From positions 62,001 through 126,000 of the forward strand of contig NZ_BONO01000009.1 of NCBI RefSeq assembly GCF_016862755.1: DNA of 64,000 nt, in the 5' to 3' direction. Source of the stretch: Cellulomonas pakistanensis (GTDB lineage Bacteria; Actinomycetota; Actinomycetes; Actinomycetales; Cellulomonadaceae). A model generated the notes under the pieces. That model did no database searches. It was given only the letters and a program-made list of their open reading frames with translations, and was not told where the DNA came from. The translations under genes and the position numbers were made by a program. This document shows positions 39,537-48,452 of this stretch, in pieces (positions within the stretch are counted from its first letter, which is position 1; each line of letters starts with the position of its first letter).

Positions 39537-40388
39537 GTGGCGTCGCACCGCGTGCAGCCCGCCGACGCCGGTACCCCCACCCGTCGGCAGCTCCGCGAGG
39601 GCACCCGTCCGCGCGCCGCGGCCACGACGGCCGCGCTGGTCGCCACGATCGACGCCCCGGACCGCGCCCGGCGGACCAGCCCGCTGGCCCGCTGGGGCAC
39701 CCGCGCCGGCGTCCTCGTCACCCTCGCCGCCGTGACCGTCGCGATCCCGCTGTCGCAGCAGTCCGCGCACAGCGAGGACGGGTTCACCGACGCGCAGGCC
39801 GACGCCACGCTGCCCACCACCGTCGAGGCGCTGACCTCCTCGGCGTCGTCCGTCCTGCCGCCGGCGTCGCTGCTGTCCAGCGACGCGACCGCGCTGCGCG
39901 CCCAGGTCGACGTCAGCCGCAGCCAGGAGCGCGAGGTGCTTCCCGGCTGCGACGGCGAGGCCGTCAGCACCAGCGCCAACGGCCAGCTCCCGCAGGACGA
40001 CCTCTGCTACCTCTGGGACGGCGGGACCCAGCTCCGCGCGGACGCCGCCGAGGCGCTCGCCGAGCTCAACGCCATGTGGGTCACCCGCTGGGGCACCGAC
40101 CTGTGCCTGTCCTCCGGCTACCGGACCCTCGCCGAGCAGCGCGCGGTCAAGGCGGCCAAGGGCTCGCTCGCCGCGCCCGCCGGCCGCAGCAACCACGGGT
40201 GGGGCCTGGCGGTCGACCTGTGCACCTCGCAGACCACCGGCGCGCAGTGGGAGTGGCTCAACGAGAACGCCCCGGTGTTCGGCTGGGAGAACCCCGCGTG
40301 GGCGCGGCCCGGCGGCTCGGGCCCGTACGAGCGCTGGCACTGGGAGTACACCAAGGGCGTCATGGCCGACGGCGAGTACTACGGCTGA
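39537..40388 (+). CDS. VanY-type D-alanyl-D-alanine carboxypeptidase family protein
   Basis: 283 residues from GTG 39537 (CGGAGGT upstream). There is a basic cytoplasmic lead of about 55 residues and a transmembrane/signal-anchor helix near 56-75. An extracellular peptidase domain (about 155-283) has the M15B zinc motifs SNHGWGLAVD (His and Asp ligands) and a terminal ERWHWEY (His ligand and Glu). It likely trims peptidoglycan stem peptides. Its own promoter and structured leader suggest tight control. A terminator follows. Confidence 0.9.
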   Translation: MASHRVQPADAGTPTRRQLREGTRPRAAATTAALVATIDAPDRARRTSPLARWGTRAGVLVTLAAVTVAIPLSQQSAHSEDGFTDAQADATLPTTVEALTSSASSVLPPASLLSSDATALRAQVDVSRSQEREVLPGCDGEAVSTSANGQLPQDDLCYLWDGGTQLRADAAEALAELNAMWVTRWGTDLCLSSGYRTLAEQRAVKAAKGSLAAPAGRSNHGWGLAVDLCTSQTTGAQWEWLNENAPVFGWENPAWARPGGSGPYERWHWEYTKGVMADGEYYG

Positions 40389-40409
40389 CGCCGACCCTCA
40401 CGCACGACG

Positions 40410-40442
40410 AAGGCCCCCGGTCCGCACAGGACCGGGGGCCTT
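40410..40442 (+). terminator. Terminator after the VanY-like gene
   Basis: 14-bp perfect stem (40410-40423 with 40429-40442), 5-base loop, followed by CTC; the AAGG...CCTT outer pairs give a short T-containing tail. Confidence 0.85.
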
Positions 40443-40467
40443 CTCGCGTCCTCGGGCCGGTGGTTCC

Positions 40468-40542
40468 GCGCGAGGTAGTGCGATCCGCGCGAGGTAGTGC
40501 CATCGCTCCCTCTACCTCGGCGCGACGGCACTACCTCGGCGC
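40468..40542. repeat. Intergenic palindrome F with internal direct repeats
   Basis: The unit GCGCGAGGTAGTGC occurs twice in direct orientation (40468 and 40487) and its complement, as GCACTACCTCGGCGC and a shortened CTACCTCGGCGC, occurs twice on the right (40512-40542). Outer and inner copies can pair in alternative hairpins. It lies between convergent stops, after the main terminator of the VanY-like gene. Confidence 0.75.
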
Positions 40543-40575
40543 AGCGGCGACGGCCGCGCCCGCGGCGGCGCTGGC

Positions 40576-41505
40576 TCAGACCAGCGTCATGCCCCAGGTG
40601 ACCTCGTGCGTGGCGCCCGGCTCCAGGCGGACCAGGCGCTCGCCGGTGCGGAACGCGTCCGCGATGCAGCTCATCGGCTCCGCGGCGACGCCGCGACGGT
40701 CGATCTTCGGGATCCCGTTGCCGGTGCACACCTGCCAGGTGTCCATCGAGCCGTCCATCCACATGGCGGCGCCGTGGCCGTCCGTCGACCCCAGCACGAT
40801 CCAGGACAGGCCGTCGGCGTCCCGGGTGACGTCCACGAACGCGTCGTCCAGCGCCACGCCGGCCAGCGGCTGCGGGGTGGTGCGGTCCTCGGCGCTGGAC
40901 AGCGGGCGCGTGCCGGTCGGCAGCAGGCGGTCGTCGACCGTCACCTGGGACGTGGCGTCGACCCGCAGCGTGCAGTCGTCCACGGCGGCGTCGCCGGGGG
41001 AGAGCCACGGGTGGAAGCCGATGCCGTACGGCGCCGCGGTCGCGTCGAGGTTGGTCGCGGCGACGTGCACCCGCAGCCCGGCGTCGGACAGCGAGTAGGT
41101 GACGTCGACGCGCAGCGACCACGGGTAGCCCGGCGTCGGGACCAGGTCGTGGCGCAGCGTGACGGACGTGTCGCCGTCGGGGCCGGACTCCGAGGCGACC
41201 TTCGCGAACCGGACCTGGGCCACCAGGCCGTGCAGGGCGGTCATCCGGTCGGGCTCGGTGACGGCGACCTGGTACTCCGTGCCGTCCCAGGTGTACCGGC
41301 CGTCGCGCAGCCGGTTCGGCCACGGGGCGAGGACGGCGCCGGAGAAGGCGGGCGCGAGGTCGGTCTCGTCGAACGGCAGCACGACGTCGCGGCCGCCGAC
41401 GCTGTAGGCGCGGACGCTGGCGCCGACCTCGGCGACGACGGCGCGGTGGGCGCCGTGGGCGAGGGGGTGCTGCTGTCCGGAGGGTGCGGGCGTGTTCACG
41501 CTCAC
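40576..41505 (-). CDS. Aldose 1-epimerase family protein
   Basis: 309 residues from a GTG start. The beta-sandwich galactose mutarotase fold shows APWPNRLRDGRYTWDG (substrate region), TALHGLV with the catalytic-type His, and GIGFHPWL with the second His. These proteins interconvert sugar anomers or bind sugar phosphates. No sugar pathway neighbours are present. Function by family only. Confidence 0.88.
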   Translation of the reverse strand: MSVNTPAPSGQQHPLAHGAHRAVVAEVGASVRAYSVGGRDVVLPFDETDLAPAFSGAVLAPWPNRLRDGRYTWDGTEYQVAVTEPDRMTALHGLVAQVRFAKVASESGPDGDTSVTLRHDLVPTPGYPWSLRVDVTYSLSDAGLRVHVAATNLDATAAPYGIGFHPWLSPGDAAVDDCTLRVDATSQVTVDDRLLPTGTRPLSSAEDRTTPQPLAGVALDDAFVDVTRDADGLSWIVLGSTDGHGAAMWMDGSMDTWQVCTGNGIPKIDRRGVAAEPMSCIADAFRTGERLVRLEPGATHEVTWGMTLV

Positions 41506-41553
41506 ACCGTAGCGGGGGATCCCCGGAGCACGGTGCGCCGTGGGTCCCGGGCG

Positions 41554-41916
41554 TCACCACAGCGGCCAGGAGGCCTCCGTTGCGGGCAGGACGATCCGCC
41601 CGACGACGAACCAGACGACGCCGACCGGCACCGCGACCGCTAGGCGGGCGCGGAGCGGCCACCTGCGGTGGGTCAGGGCGCACGCCGGCGCGACGAGAGC
41701 GATGGCTGATGCGGCCCAGGCGACGCTGCCCTGACCAGGGTCGGGCTGCGCGCCCGCGATCCCGACCCCGTGGGTGCCGCCCAGCGCCAGCCAGCCGAGC
41801 GCGGCCATGGTGGCGGCCCACGTCCACCCGACGAGGGTCGCAGCGAGCGGCTCGCCCCAGCGCCACCACCACGAGAGCGCGGGCCGGTCGCGCTCGGCCC
41901 GACGGTCTCGGCTCAC
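41554..41916 (-). CDS. Small membrane protein, tandem paralogue 1
   Basis: 120 residues from GTG 41916. Three hydrophobic segments lie near 25-47, 65-80 and 88-112. It shares with paralogues 2-4 a Trp-rich start (SWWWRWGEPL versus SWFWRSCG) and the signature RWPLRARLAVAVPVGVVWFVVGRIVLPA. It is the most diverged and last copy of the array, and its start overlaps the stop of paralogue 2 by GTGA. No known family is recognised. The operon is led by a secreted SGNH-PKD protein. Confidence 0.7.
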   Translation of the reverse strand: MSRDRRAERDRPALSWWWRWGEPLAATLVGWTWAATMAALGWLALGGTHGVGIAGAQPDPGQGSVAWAASAIALVAPACALTHRRWPLRARLAVAVPVGVVWFVVGRIVLPATEASWPLW

Positions 41917-42335
41917 ACGTCACCCCTGTCGCAGATGGAGAGTGCTGGAGAGTCCCGAGATCGCCTCGGCCACGCTGCGGAGCGAGCCCGGGACCTCGGG
42001 GCGGGCAGCACGAACCGTCCGACGACGAACCAGGTGACCGCCAGCGGCACCGCGACCGCCAGCCGTAGCCTGAGCGGCCAGAGCCCGTGGCTGGCGACCC
42101 ACGGCAGGCCGAACATCGACAGGGCGGAGGCGGCCCACAGGAGGGAGCCGAGAAGGAGGAGCGAGCGCAGGTCGTCGCCTCGACGCCCCGCGGCAGCGTC
42201 GAGCACCAACCAGCCCGAGAAGGCCAGGGGTCCGGCCGCCATCCAGCCGATGACCATTCCGATCAACGGTCCGCAGGACCGCCAGAACCACGACTCGGTC
42301 GCACGTTCCGGTGACGCATGAACGTTCTCCGTCAT
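41913..42335 (-). CDS. Small membrane protein, tandem paralogue 2 (frameshifted C-terminus)
   Basis: 140 residues from ATG 42335. It has the family pattern SWFWRSCGPLIGMVIGW, SALSMFGLPWVASHGLWPL and FVVGRFVLPAP. After VLPAP the reading frame departs from paralogues 3 and 4: one base is missing near 42000, giving an Arg/Ser-rich end. The alternative frame still encodes PEVPGSLRSVAEAI as in the sisters and would stop at 41920. The shifted frame stops at 41913, overlapping paralogue 1 by four bases. Confidence 0.7.
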   Translation of the reverse strand: MTENVHASPERATESWFWRSCGPLIGMVIGWMAAGPLAFSGWLVLDAAAGRRGDDLRSLLLLGSLLWAASALSMFGLPWVASHGLWPLRLRLAVAVPLAVTWFVVGRFVLPAPRSRARSAAWPRRSRDSPALSICDRGDV

Positions 42336-42973
42336 CGCACGAGTCCCGCCATCCCCTCAGCGGGCCGGACCGCGATCGCCTCGGCCACGCTGCGGAGCGC
42401 CCCCGGGACCTCGGGCGCGGGCAGCACGAACCGTCCGACGACGAACCAGGCGACCGCCAGCGGCACCGCGACCGCCAGCCGTCGCCTGAGCGGCCAGAGC
42501 CCGTGGCTCGCGACGCACGGCAGGCCGAACATCGACAGGGCGGAGGCGGCCCACAGCATTGAACCGAGCACCGGGTCCGGCGGAGCGCCAGCGACGCTGC
42601 GCCCGTGGGAGGCGCCGAGGGTGACCCATCCCATGTACGCCATCAGGACGCCCCAGAACCACCCGACGACGACACCGATCTGCAGCCCGCACGAGCGCCA
42701 GAACCACGAACCGGTGGGGCCCTCATGTGTTCGACGGTCGTGCTCGTCAGTTCTCATCGAGAAGCCGTGTCGTCACAGGGAGAGGACCGCGATCGTCTCG
42801 GCCGCTCTGCGGAGCGATCCCGGGACCTCCGGCGCGGGCAGCACGAACCGCCCGACGACGAACCAGGCGACCGCTAGCGGCACCGCGACCGCCAGCCGTC
42901 GTCGGAGCGGCCAGAGCCCGTGGCTGGCGACGCACGGCAGGCCGATCACCGAGAGAGTGGAGAGGACCCACAG
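42003..42973. repeat. Three direct DNA repeats of about 138 bp inside the paralogues
   Basis: Segments 42003-42140, 42419-42556 and 42837-42973 are highly similar at the DNA level, covering the C-terminal membrane helix of paralogues 2, 3 and 4, and are spaced by about 417 bases. They mark unequal crossing-over or slippage and are a likely site of copy-number change. Confidence 0.75.
42332..42757 (-). CDS. Small membrane protein, tandem paralogue 3
   Basis: 141 residues from ATG 42757, overlapping paralogue 2 by ATGA. A hydrophilic lead of 16 residues precedes SWFWRSCGLQIGVVVGWFWG, then hydrophobic segments and the conserved SHGLWPLRRRLAVAVPLAVA block ending PAPEVPGALRSVAEAIAV. Its DNA from about 42419 to 42556 is nearly identical to the matching parts of copies 2 and 4, so duplication was recent or gene conversion is active. 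Function unknown. Confidence 0.7.
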   Translation of the reverse strand: MRTDEHDRRTHEGPTGSWFWRSCGLQIGVVVGWFWGVLMAYMGWVTLGASHGRSVAGAPPDPVLGSMLWAASALSMFGLPCVASHGLWPLRRRLAVAVPLAVAWFVVGRFVLPAPEVPGALRSVAEAIAVRPAEGMAGLVR

Positions 42974-43177
42974 CATCGAACCCAGCGCCGGATCCGGTCG
43001 AGCGCCGGCCAGGCCCCGCCCGTCGAAGCCGCCGAGGACCATCCAGGCCATCACCGTGAAGAGCACACCCCACAGCCAGCCGACCAGGATGCCGAGCTGC
43101 AGCCCGCACGATCGCCAGAACCACGACAGCCGGGCCGGGTCCGTGGGGTCGTCCTCGGGACCTCGATCGATCGTCAT
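42773..43177 (-). CDS. Small membrane protein, tandem paralogue 4
   Basis: 134 residues from ATG 43177, overlapping the SGNH-PKD stop by four bases (ATGA). It has the same layout as paralogue 3: acidic lead, SWFWRSCGLQLGILVGW, middle hydrophobic segment and the SHGLWPLRRRLAVAVPLAVA block, with the end PAPEVPGSLRRAAETIAV. It is the first of four tandem copies. The coupling to a secreted hydrolase suggests a joint role at the envelope, but no function is known. Confidence 0.7.
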   Translation of the reverse strand: MTIDRGPEDDPTDPARLSWFWRSCGLQLGILVGWLWGVLFTVMAWMVLGGFDGRGLAGARPDPALGSMLWVLSTLSVIGLPCVASHGLWPLRRRLAVAVPLAVAWFVVGRFVLPAPEVPGSLRRAAETIAVLSL

Positions 43178-45333
43178 GACACCGTCGGAGCCGACGGCAG
43201 AAGCCCACCGGGCCCTCCAGGAAGCATCGGGCCGATCACCACGCTGATCTCGTCGGCGAACCCGAAGCCCTTCGCGCCCTCGTCGTCCGTCGTCACGAGC
43301 GTCACCTCGTGGATGCCCGGGGCGAAGGTGTGGGTCACGACCGGTCCGGTCGCGGTCGCGCCGTCGCCAAACTCCCACGCGTAGTCGACGATGCGACCGT
43401 CGGGGTCGGACGAACCGGACGCGTCGAAGGTGAACGTGTTGCTGCTCGTGATGCCGGTCGGCACGAGGGTCGTGTCGTGCCGGGTCGTGGTGACGACGGC
43501 GGTCGGGGGCTCGTTCTCGGGGAGGGCGTCGGCGACCGTGAGGAGCACGCCCAGACCGTCGGCGGGGACGTCGGCGCCGAAGGTCTCGACAGTCCACGTC
43601 CCCGGCTCGGGGTCGGCGATCGTCCAGAACTCGTAGGTGGGACCGGCCTCGTGCTCGGCGTCCCGGGGATCGTCGCGCGTGTAGCGGATGCCGGACGGGG
43701 AGATGAGCGACGTGACCACGTCGGTGATGGCCGGTCCGAGCTCCAGCTCGTTCAGAGGCGACACGCCGCCGGCCCGGGCGGGGGCCGCAGACACGATCGG
43801 CCACAGGGTGCCCACGTCGAGCGCGGTCCCCTCGACGTCGACGTGGGTCGTGACGGTCTGCAACGACCGCGCAACGAACGTGGGCCGAACCGGGGCGCTC
43901 ATCGCGGCGACCAGCCGATCAGCCATCAGTCCGTGGCCGAGAGCATTCGGGTGGAACGAAGCCGACCCGTCGCTGATCGTCACGCCGTTGATCCCGGGGA
44001 TGTGCGTGCACAGGTGGTGCCCTGCGAGGACGTCCGTCATCGAGACGCGCTCGAAGCCAATCCGCGTCGCGATCCGCCCGATCGCCCCGTTCGCTTGGCG
44101 GATCTTCTCGTTCACCCAGACCTGGTCCGACGACCGGAAGCCGTGGCAGCCGGCGTACCCGCCGAACCCATCGGCCGGGAAGAACTGCGGGTAGTCGACG
44201 ACGACGACTCGGGCATGGGGAGCGCGCCGCCGAATGTCCCGGTAGAGCTCCTGCAGCTCGTCGGCGAGCCCGCCGTCGCGAAGGGCCGCGATCTTGGAGT
44301 CGACCGACGGTCCCAGGTTCCGAGCGCAGCTCCGCCACCAGGTGCCGACCGGTGAGATGCCGTTTCCAGCCAGGTGCGTACCGATGCAGGCTTTCAGGAT
44401 CCCGGCGAAGTCCAGATCGTTCCCGCCGATCCCGACGGTGACCAGCCGGGTGTCCGATCCCAGCGCGTCGAGCTGCGGTCCTTGGTCCGCCTTCTGCGAC
44501 CGGTAGAAGTCCCGCATCACGGCTCCGGAGCACGCCTGGAAGTCCAGGTCGAGCCGGACGGCCCCGCGTCGCACGAGCAGGTGCGGGTACGCGTCGTACG
44601 AGCGCCGGCAGGCGTTGCCGTCCTTGTCCGTGCCCGGCACGTAGTTGCCGACTCCCTCGCCCGACTGGAACGAGTCGCCCATCGCCACGTAGGTGTCGAC
44701 GTGCACCACGTCCGGCGCGAGGGGTGATAGGTACGTGACGTTGTCGATCGCGAACCCGTTCGGCTCGTTCGCGACCGCCTCCACGCGGAACGACGCCATC
44801 CGCGCCTGTGTGATCTTTACCGTGACGATGCCACGCGCGTCGAGCGGGACGTCCAGCAGCGCCGAGCCGTCGGGGTCGCGGACGATGACGCGGACGCTTT
44901 TCGCTGCGTCGATGTAGCCCACGTCGAGCTCCACGTGGTTGACCGTGCGGGTCGAGCCGTCCTCGCGGACGAACCGCCCCTCGATCGCCCCCAGGAACGT
45001 GGGAGTGCCCGACAGCACCGGACTGGTGGGGTTGGAACCGTCGGTCGTGATGAAGGGGGAGTCCCCGCCGAAGACGATCCCGCGCGGCTGGTACTGCGTC
45101 GTGATCGCCGTGCCGATCCGGAACTCCGAGAAGGTGATCGTCTCGGTCAGGTCCACGTCGTCCGTCAGCGCCGCTCTTGCCTGTGCGCCGACCTCGATCG
45201 TCGCCGTCTCGCCGGACGACCCGGCGGCGGTGGTGCCCCCGGGGTCTTCCGCGGCCGCCACCGGGGCCACCGCCGTCACGGCCAGGACCAGGGCCAGTCC
45301 TGTCGCTGCCATCCGCCGCCTCGTCGCGGGCAT
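43174..45333 (-). CDS. Secreted SGNH hydrolase with PKD domain
   Basis: 719 residues. ATG 45333 is chosen because GAGGAG lies seven bases upstream; ATG 45351 has none. Signal peptide 1-28 ([15 protein letters not shown]) is followed by a beta-sandwich of unknown type (about 60-200). The SGNH domain has all blocks: [10 protein letters not shown] (Ser221), GIGGND and [16 protein letters not shown] beta-rich linker and a PKD domain ([22 protein letters not shown]) end it. It is probably an exported esterase acting on polysaccharide or lipid. It heads the operon with four small membrane paralogues. Confidence 0.88.
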   Translation of the reverse strand: MPATRRRMAATGLALVLAVTAVAPVAAAEDPGGTTAAGSSGETATIEVGAQARAALTDDVDLTETITFSEFRIGTAITTQYQPRGIVFGGDSPFITTDGSNPTSPVLSGTPTFLGAIEGRFVREDGSTRTVNHVELDVGYIDAAKSVRVIVRDPDGSALLDVPLDARGIVTVKITQARMASFRVEAVANEPNGFAIDNVTYLSPLAPDVVHVDTYVAMGDSFQSGEGVGNYVPGTDKDGNACRRSYDAYPHLLVRRGAVRLDLDFQACSGAVMRDFYRSQKADQGPQLDALGSDTRLVTVGIGGNDLDFAGILKACIGTHLAGNGISPVGTWWRSCARNLGPSVDSKIAALRDGGLADELQELYRDIRRRAPHARVVVVDYPQFFPADGFGGYAGCHGFRSSDQVWVNEKIRQANGAIGRIATRIGFERVSMTDVLAGHHLCTHIPGINGVTISDGSASFHPNALGHGLMADRLVAAMSAPVRPTFVARSLQTVTTHVDVEGTALDVGTLWPIVSAAPARAGGVSPLNELELGPAITDVVTSLISPSGIRYTRDDPRDAEHEAGPTYEFWTIADPEPGTWTVETFGADVPADGLGVLLTVADALPENEPPTAVVTTTRHDTTLVPTGITSSNTFTFDASGSSDPDGRIVDYAWEFGDGATATGPVVTHTFAPGIHEVTLVTTDDEGAKGFGFADEISVVIGPMLPGGPGGLLPSAPTVS

Positions 45334-45501
45334 GCGCGCACTCCTCGTCATCGGGAGAGGAGCGAGCGGCTGTGGCCCGACGTCAGGTCATCGGTTCCCC
45401 ACGCCGTCCACCCTGTCGGAACGGCGCGTCCCAGGAGCCGGGACCGACGTCCCGAGCTTCCGAGCCGGTCCGCCCCGCGCACGACCCCGCCCGGCAGCGG
45501 G

Positions 45502-45507
45502 TAGCCT
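45502..45507 (+). promoter_or_regulatory. -10 box of a probably leaderless prfB transcript
   Basis: TAGCCT at 45502-45507 lies eight bases before the prfB GTG (45516), and no ribosome binding site is present between them, so transcription likely starts at or next to the start codon. Confidence 0.5.
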
Positions 45508-45515
45508 GGACCGTC

Positions 45516-46634
45516 GTGGCAGCCACCGACTTCCCCGCCGAGATCCGCGACCTGCGCAGCACCCTGCAGTCGATCCAGGCGGTGTCCGACCCCACGGCCC
45601 TCCGCGCCAAGATCGCCGACCTCTCCGAGCAGGCGTCGGCCCCCGACCTGTGGGACGACCCCGAGTCGGCGCAGAAGGTCACCAGCGCGCTGAGCGCCGC
45701 GCAGTCCGAGCTGGACCGCGTCGACACGCTCGACGGCCGGATCGACGACCTGGAGACCCTGGTTGAGATGGCGACGGAGGACGGCGGCGACGCCGAGACC
45801 CTCGCCGAGGCCGAGGCCGAGCTCGTCGGCATCCGCAAGGACCTGGGCGAGCTCGAGGTCCGCACCCTGCTGAACGGCGAGTACGACCAGCGCGAGGCGG
45901 TCGTGACGATCCGCGCGGGCGCCGGCGGCGTCGACGCGGCGGACTTCGCCGAGATGCTCATGCGGATGTACCTGCGCTGGGCGGAGCGGCACGGCTACCC
46001 GACGACGGTGCTCGACACCTCGTACGCGGAGGAGGCGGGCCTCAAGTCCGCCACGTTCGAGGTGAAGGCGCCGTACGCGTTCGGCCACCTGTCCGTCGAG
46101 GCCGGCACGCACCGCCTCGTGCGCATCTCGCCGTTCGACAACCAGGGCCGCCGGCAGACGTCGTTCGCCGCGGTCGAGGTCATCCCGCTCATCGAGCAGA
46201 GCGACGACAACATCGAGATCCCCGAGTCGGAGATCAAGGTCGACGTGTTCCGCTCGTCCGGCCCGGGCGGCCAGTCGGTCAACACGACCGACTCCGCGGT
46301 CCGCATGACCCACCTCCCGACCGGCATCGTCGTGTCGATGCAGAACGAGAAGTCGCAGATCCAGAACCGCGCCGCCGCGCTGCGCGTGCTCCAGTCCCGC
46401 CTGCTCCTGGTCCGCAAGGCCGAGGAGGACGCGAAGAAGAAGGAGCTCGCCGGCGACATCAAGGCGTCCTGGGGCGACCAGATGCGCTCGTACGTGCTGC
46501 ACCCGTACCAGATGGTCAAGGACCTGCGGACGGAGCACGAGGTCGGCAACACGTCCGCGGTGTTCGACGGCGACATCGACGGGTTCATCGAGTCGGGCAT
46601 CCGGTGGCGCCGGCAGGCGGCCGTCGAGGCCTGA
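45516..46634 (+). CDS. prfB: Peptide chain release factor 2
   Basis: 372 residues from GTG 45516. The stop-codon discriminator SPF lies near 203-206 ([15 protein letters not shown]) and the catalytic GGQ near 250-252 ([16 protein letters not shown]). RF2 releases peptides at UGA and UAA. The gene is one continuous frame with no programmed +1 frameshift. The order prfB-ftsE-ftsX-...-smpB is the conserved actinobacterial arrangement. Confidence 0.97.
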   Translation: MAATDFPAEIRDLRSTLQSIQAVSDPTALRAKIADLSEQASAPDLWDDPESAQKVTSALSAAQSELDRVDTLDGRIDDLETLVEMATEDGGDAETLAEAEAELVGIRKDLGELEVRTLLNGEYDQREAVVTIRAGAGGVDAADFAEMLMRMYLRWAERHGYPTTVLDTSYAEEAGLKSATFEVKAPYAFGHLSVEAGTHRLVRISPFDNQGRRQTSFAAVEVIPLIEQSDDNIEIPESEIKVDVFRSSGPGGQSVNTTDSAVRMTHLPTGIVVSMQNEKSQIQNRAAALRVLQSRLLLVRKAEEDAKKKELAGDIKASWGDQMRSYVLHPYQMVKDLRTEHEVGNTSAVFDGDIDGFIESGIRWRRQAAVEA

Positions 46635-46726
46635 TCCGCGCCCGATCGGGGCGGGCGAGGGCGTGAATCGGGCATAACGCCCGGCGCGGGGCCCGGTGGG
46701 GCGACTCACAGGTTCCCGCGCGGCGT

Positions 46727-46762
46727 GTCACGGACGGGTCACGACGGGCCGCTGCCTACGCT
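46727..46762 (+). promoter_or_regulatory. ftsE promoter region with direct repeat GTCACG
   Basis: GTCACG-N5-GTCACG (46727-46743) has the 11-base periodicity expected of an OmpR-family regulator site, and TACGCT (46757-46762) is a candidate -10. MtrA, encoded in this window, is a plausible binder since it controls division and cell-wall hydrolase genes; this is inference. Confidence 0.4.
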
Positions 46763-46830
46763 CGACGCGGCCAGGTCCCGCACCACCCTCCGCACGCCCT
46801 CTCGTCCCCGACCGACCGGCCGCAGCCCCC

Positions 46831-47520
<690 letters not shown>

Positions 47521-47533
47521 GGGGAGGATCGAC

Positions 47534-48451
47534 GTGCGACTGCAGTTCATCCTCTCGGAGATCGGCATCGGCCTGCGCCGGAACCTCTCCATGACCGTGT
47601 CGGTCATCCTCGTGACCTTCGTGTCCCTCACCTTCGTCGGCTCCGCCGCGCTGCTGCAGATGCAGATCAGCAAGATGCAGGACGACTTCTACGGCAAGGT
47701 CGAGGTCGCCGTGTACCTCTGCCCGGCCGGCACCTCCCCGGAGCCGACGTGCGCCGGCGGCGAGGTCACCGAAGAGCAGAAGGAGGCCGTCCTCGACGCC
47801 CTGGACGCGCCGGACGTGGCCCCGTACATCGAGAGCGTCACCTCCGAGTCGAAGGAGGAGGCGTTCGCCACCTTCCAGCGGCAGTTCGAGGGCCAGTACT
47901 GGGCGCAGGTCACCACGGTCGACGACATGAACGAGTCGTTGCGCATCAAGCTGACCGACCCCGAGAAGTTCGAGGTCGTCGCCGACGTGCTGCAGGGGCG
48001 CCAGGGCGTCGAGAACGTGCAGGACCAGCGCGAGCTCTACAACACGCTGTTCCGGGTCCTGAACTCCGCGACGCTGCTGTCGCTCGGCCTCGCCGGCGTC
48101 ATGCTGCTGGCGGCGGTGCTGCTCATCACGACGACCATCCGGCTGTCCGCGCTGAGCCGCCGCCGGGAGACCGGCATCATGCGGATGGTCGGCGCGTCGA
48201 ACCTGTTCATCCAGCTGCCGTTCATGCTCGAGGGCGCGATCGCCGCCACGATCGGCGCGGTGCTGTCCGTCGTCGGGCTGTGGGCGGGCGTCCGCTACCT
48301 GGTGACCGACTGGCTCGGCGGCCAGGTCGCGTGGATCCCGTACGTCACCACCAACGAGGTCTGGCAGGTGGCGCCGTTCCTGGTGGCGGCCGCGATCCTG
48401 CTCGCCGCGATCTCGTCCCTGGTCACCCTCAGCCGCTACACGAAGGTCTGA
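47534..48451 (+). CDS. ftsX: Cell division permease-like protein FtsX
   Basis: 305 residues from GTG 47534 (GAGGATC upstream). One N-terminal helix (about 20-42) and three C-terminal helices flank an extracellular loop of about 120 residues with a pair of Cys residues (LCPAGTSPEPTCAGG). The motif RRRETGIMRMVGAS follows the second helix as in FtsX. The loop should contact the next-encoded M23 peptidase. Two bases separate the stop from that gene. Confidence 0.97.
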   Translation: MRLQFILSEIGIGLRRNLSMTVSVILVTFVSLTFVGSAALLQMQISKMQDDFYGKVEVAVYLCPAGTSPEPTCAGGEVTEEQKEAVLDALDAPDVAPYIESVTSESKEEAFATFQRQFEGQYWAQVTTVDDMNESLRIKLTDPEKFEVVADVLQGRQGVENVQDQRELYNTLFRVLNSATLLSLGLAGVMLLAAVLLITTTIRLSALSRRRETGIMRMVGASNLFIQLPFMLEGAIAATIGAVLSVVGLWAGVRYLVTDWLGGQVAWIPYVTTNEVWQVAPFLVAAAILLAAISSLVTLSRYTKV

Positions 48452-48452
48452 C

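Noticed and set aside
40468-40542. CRISPR-like repeat cluster
   Set aside because: Only two direct units with their inverted copies, no regular spacers and no cas genes in the window.
43174-45333. Prophage or IS origin of the accessory cluster
   Set aside because: No integrase, transposase, terminal repeats or attachment-site duplication was seen around it.
45516-45700. Programmed +1 frameshift in prfB
   Set aside because: The gene is a single uninterrupted frame from its start; no early in-frame TGA was found.
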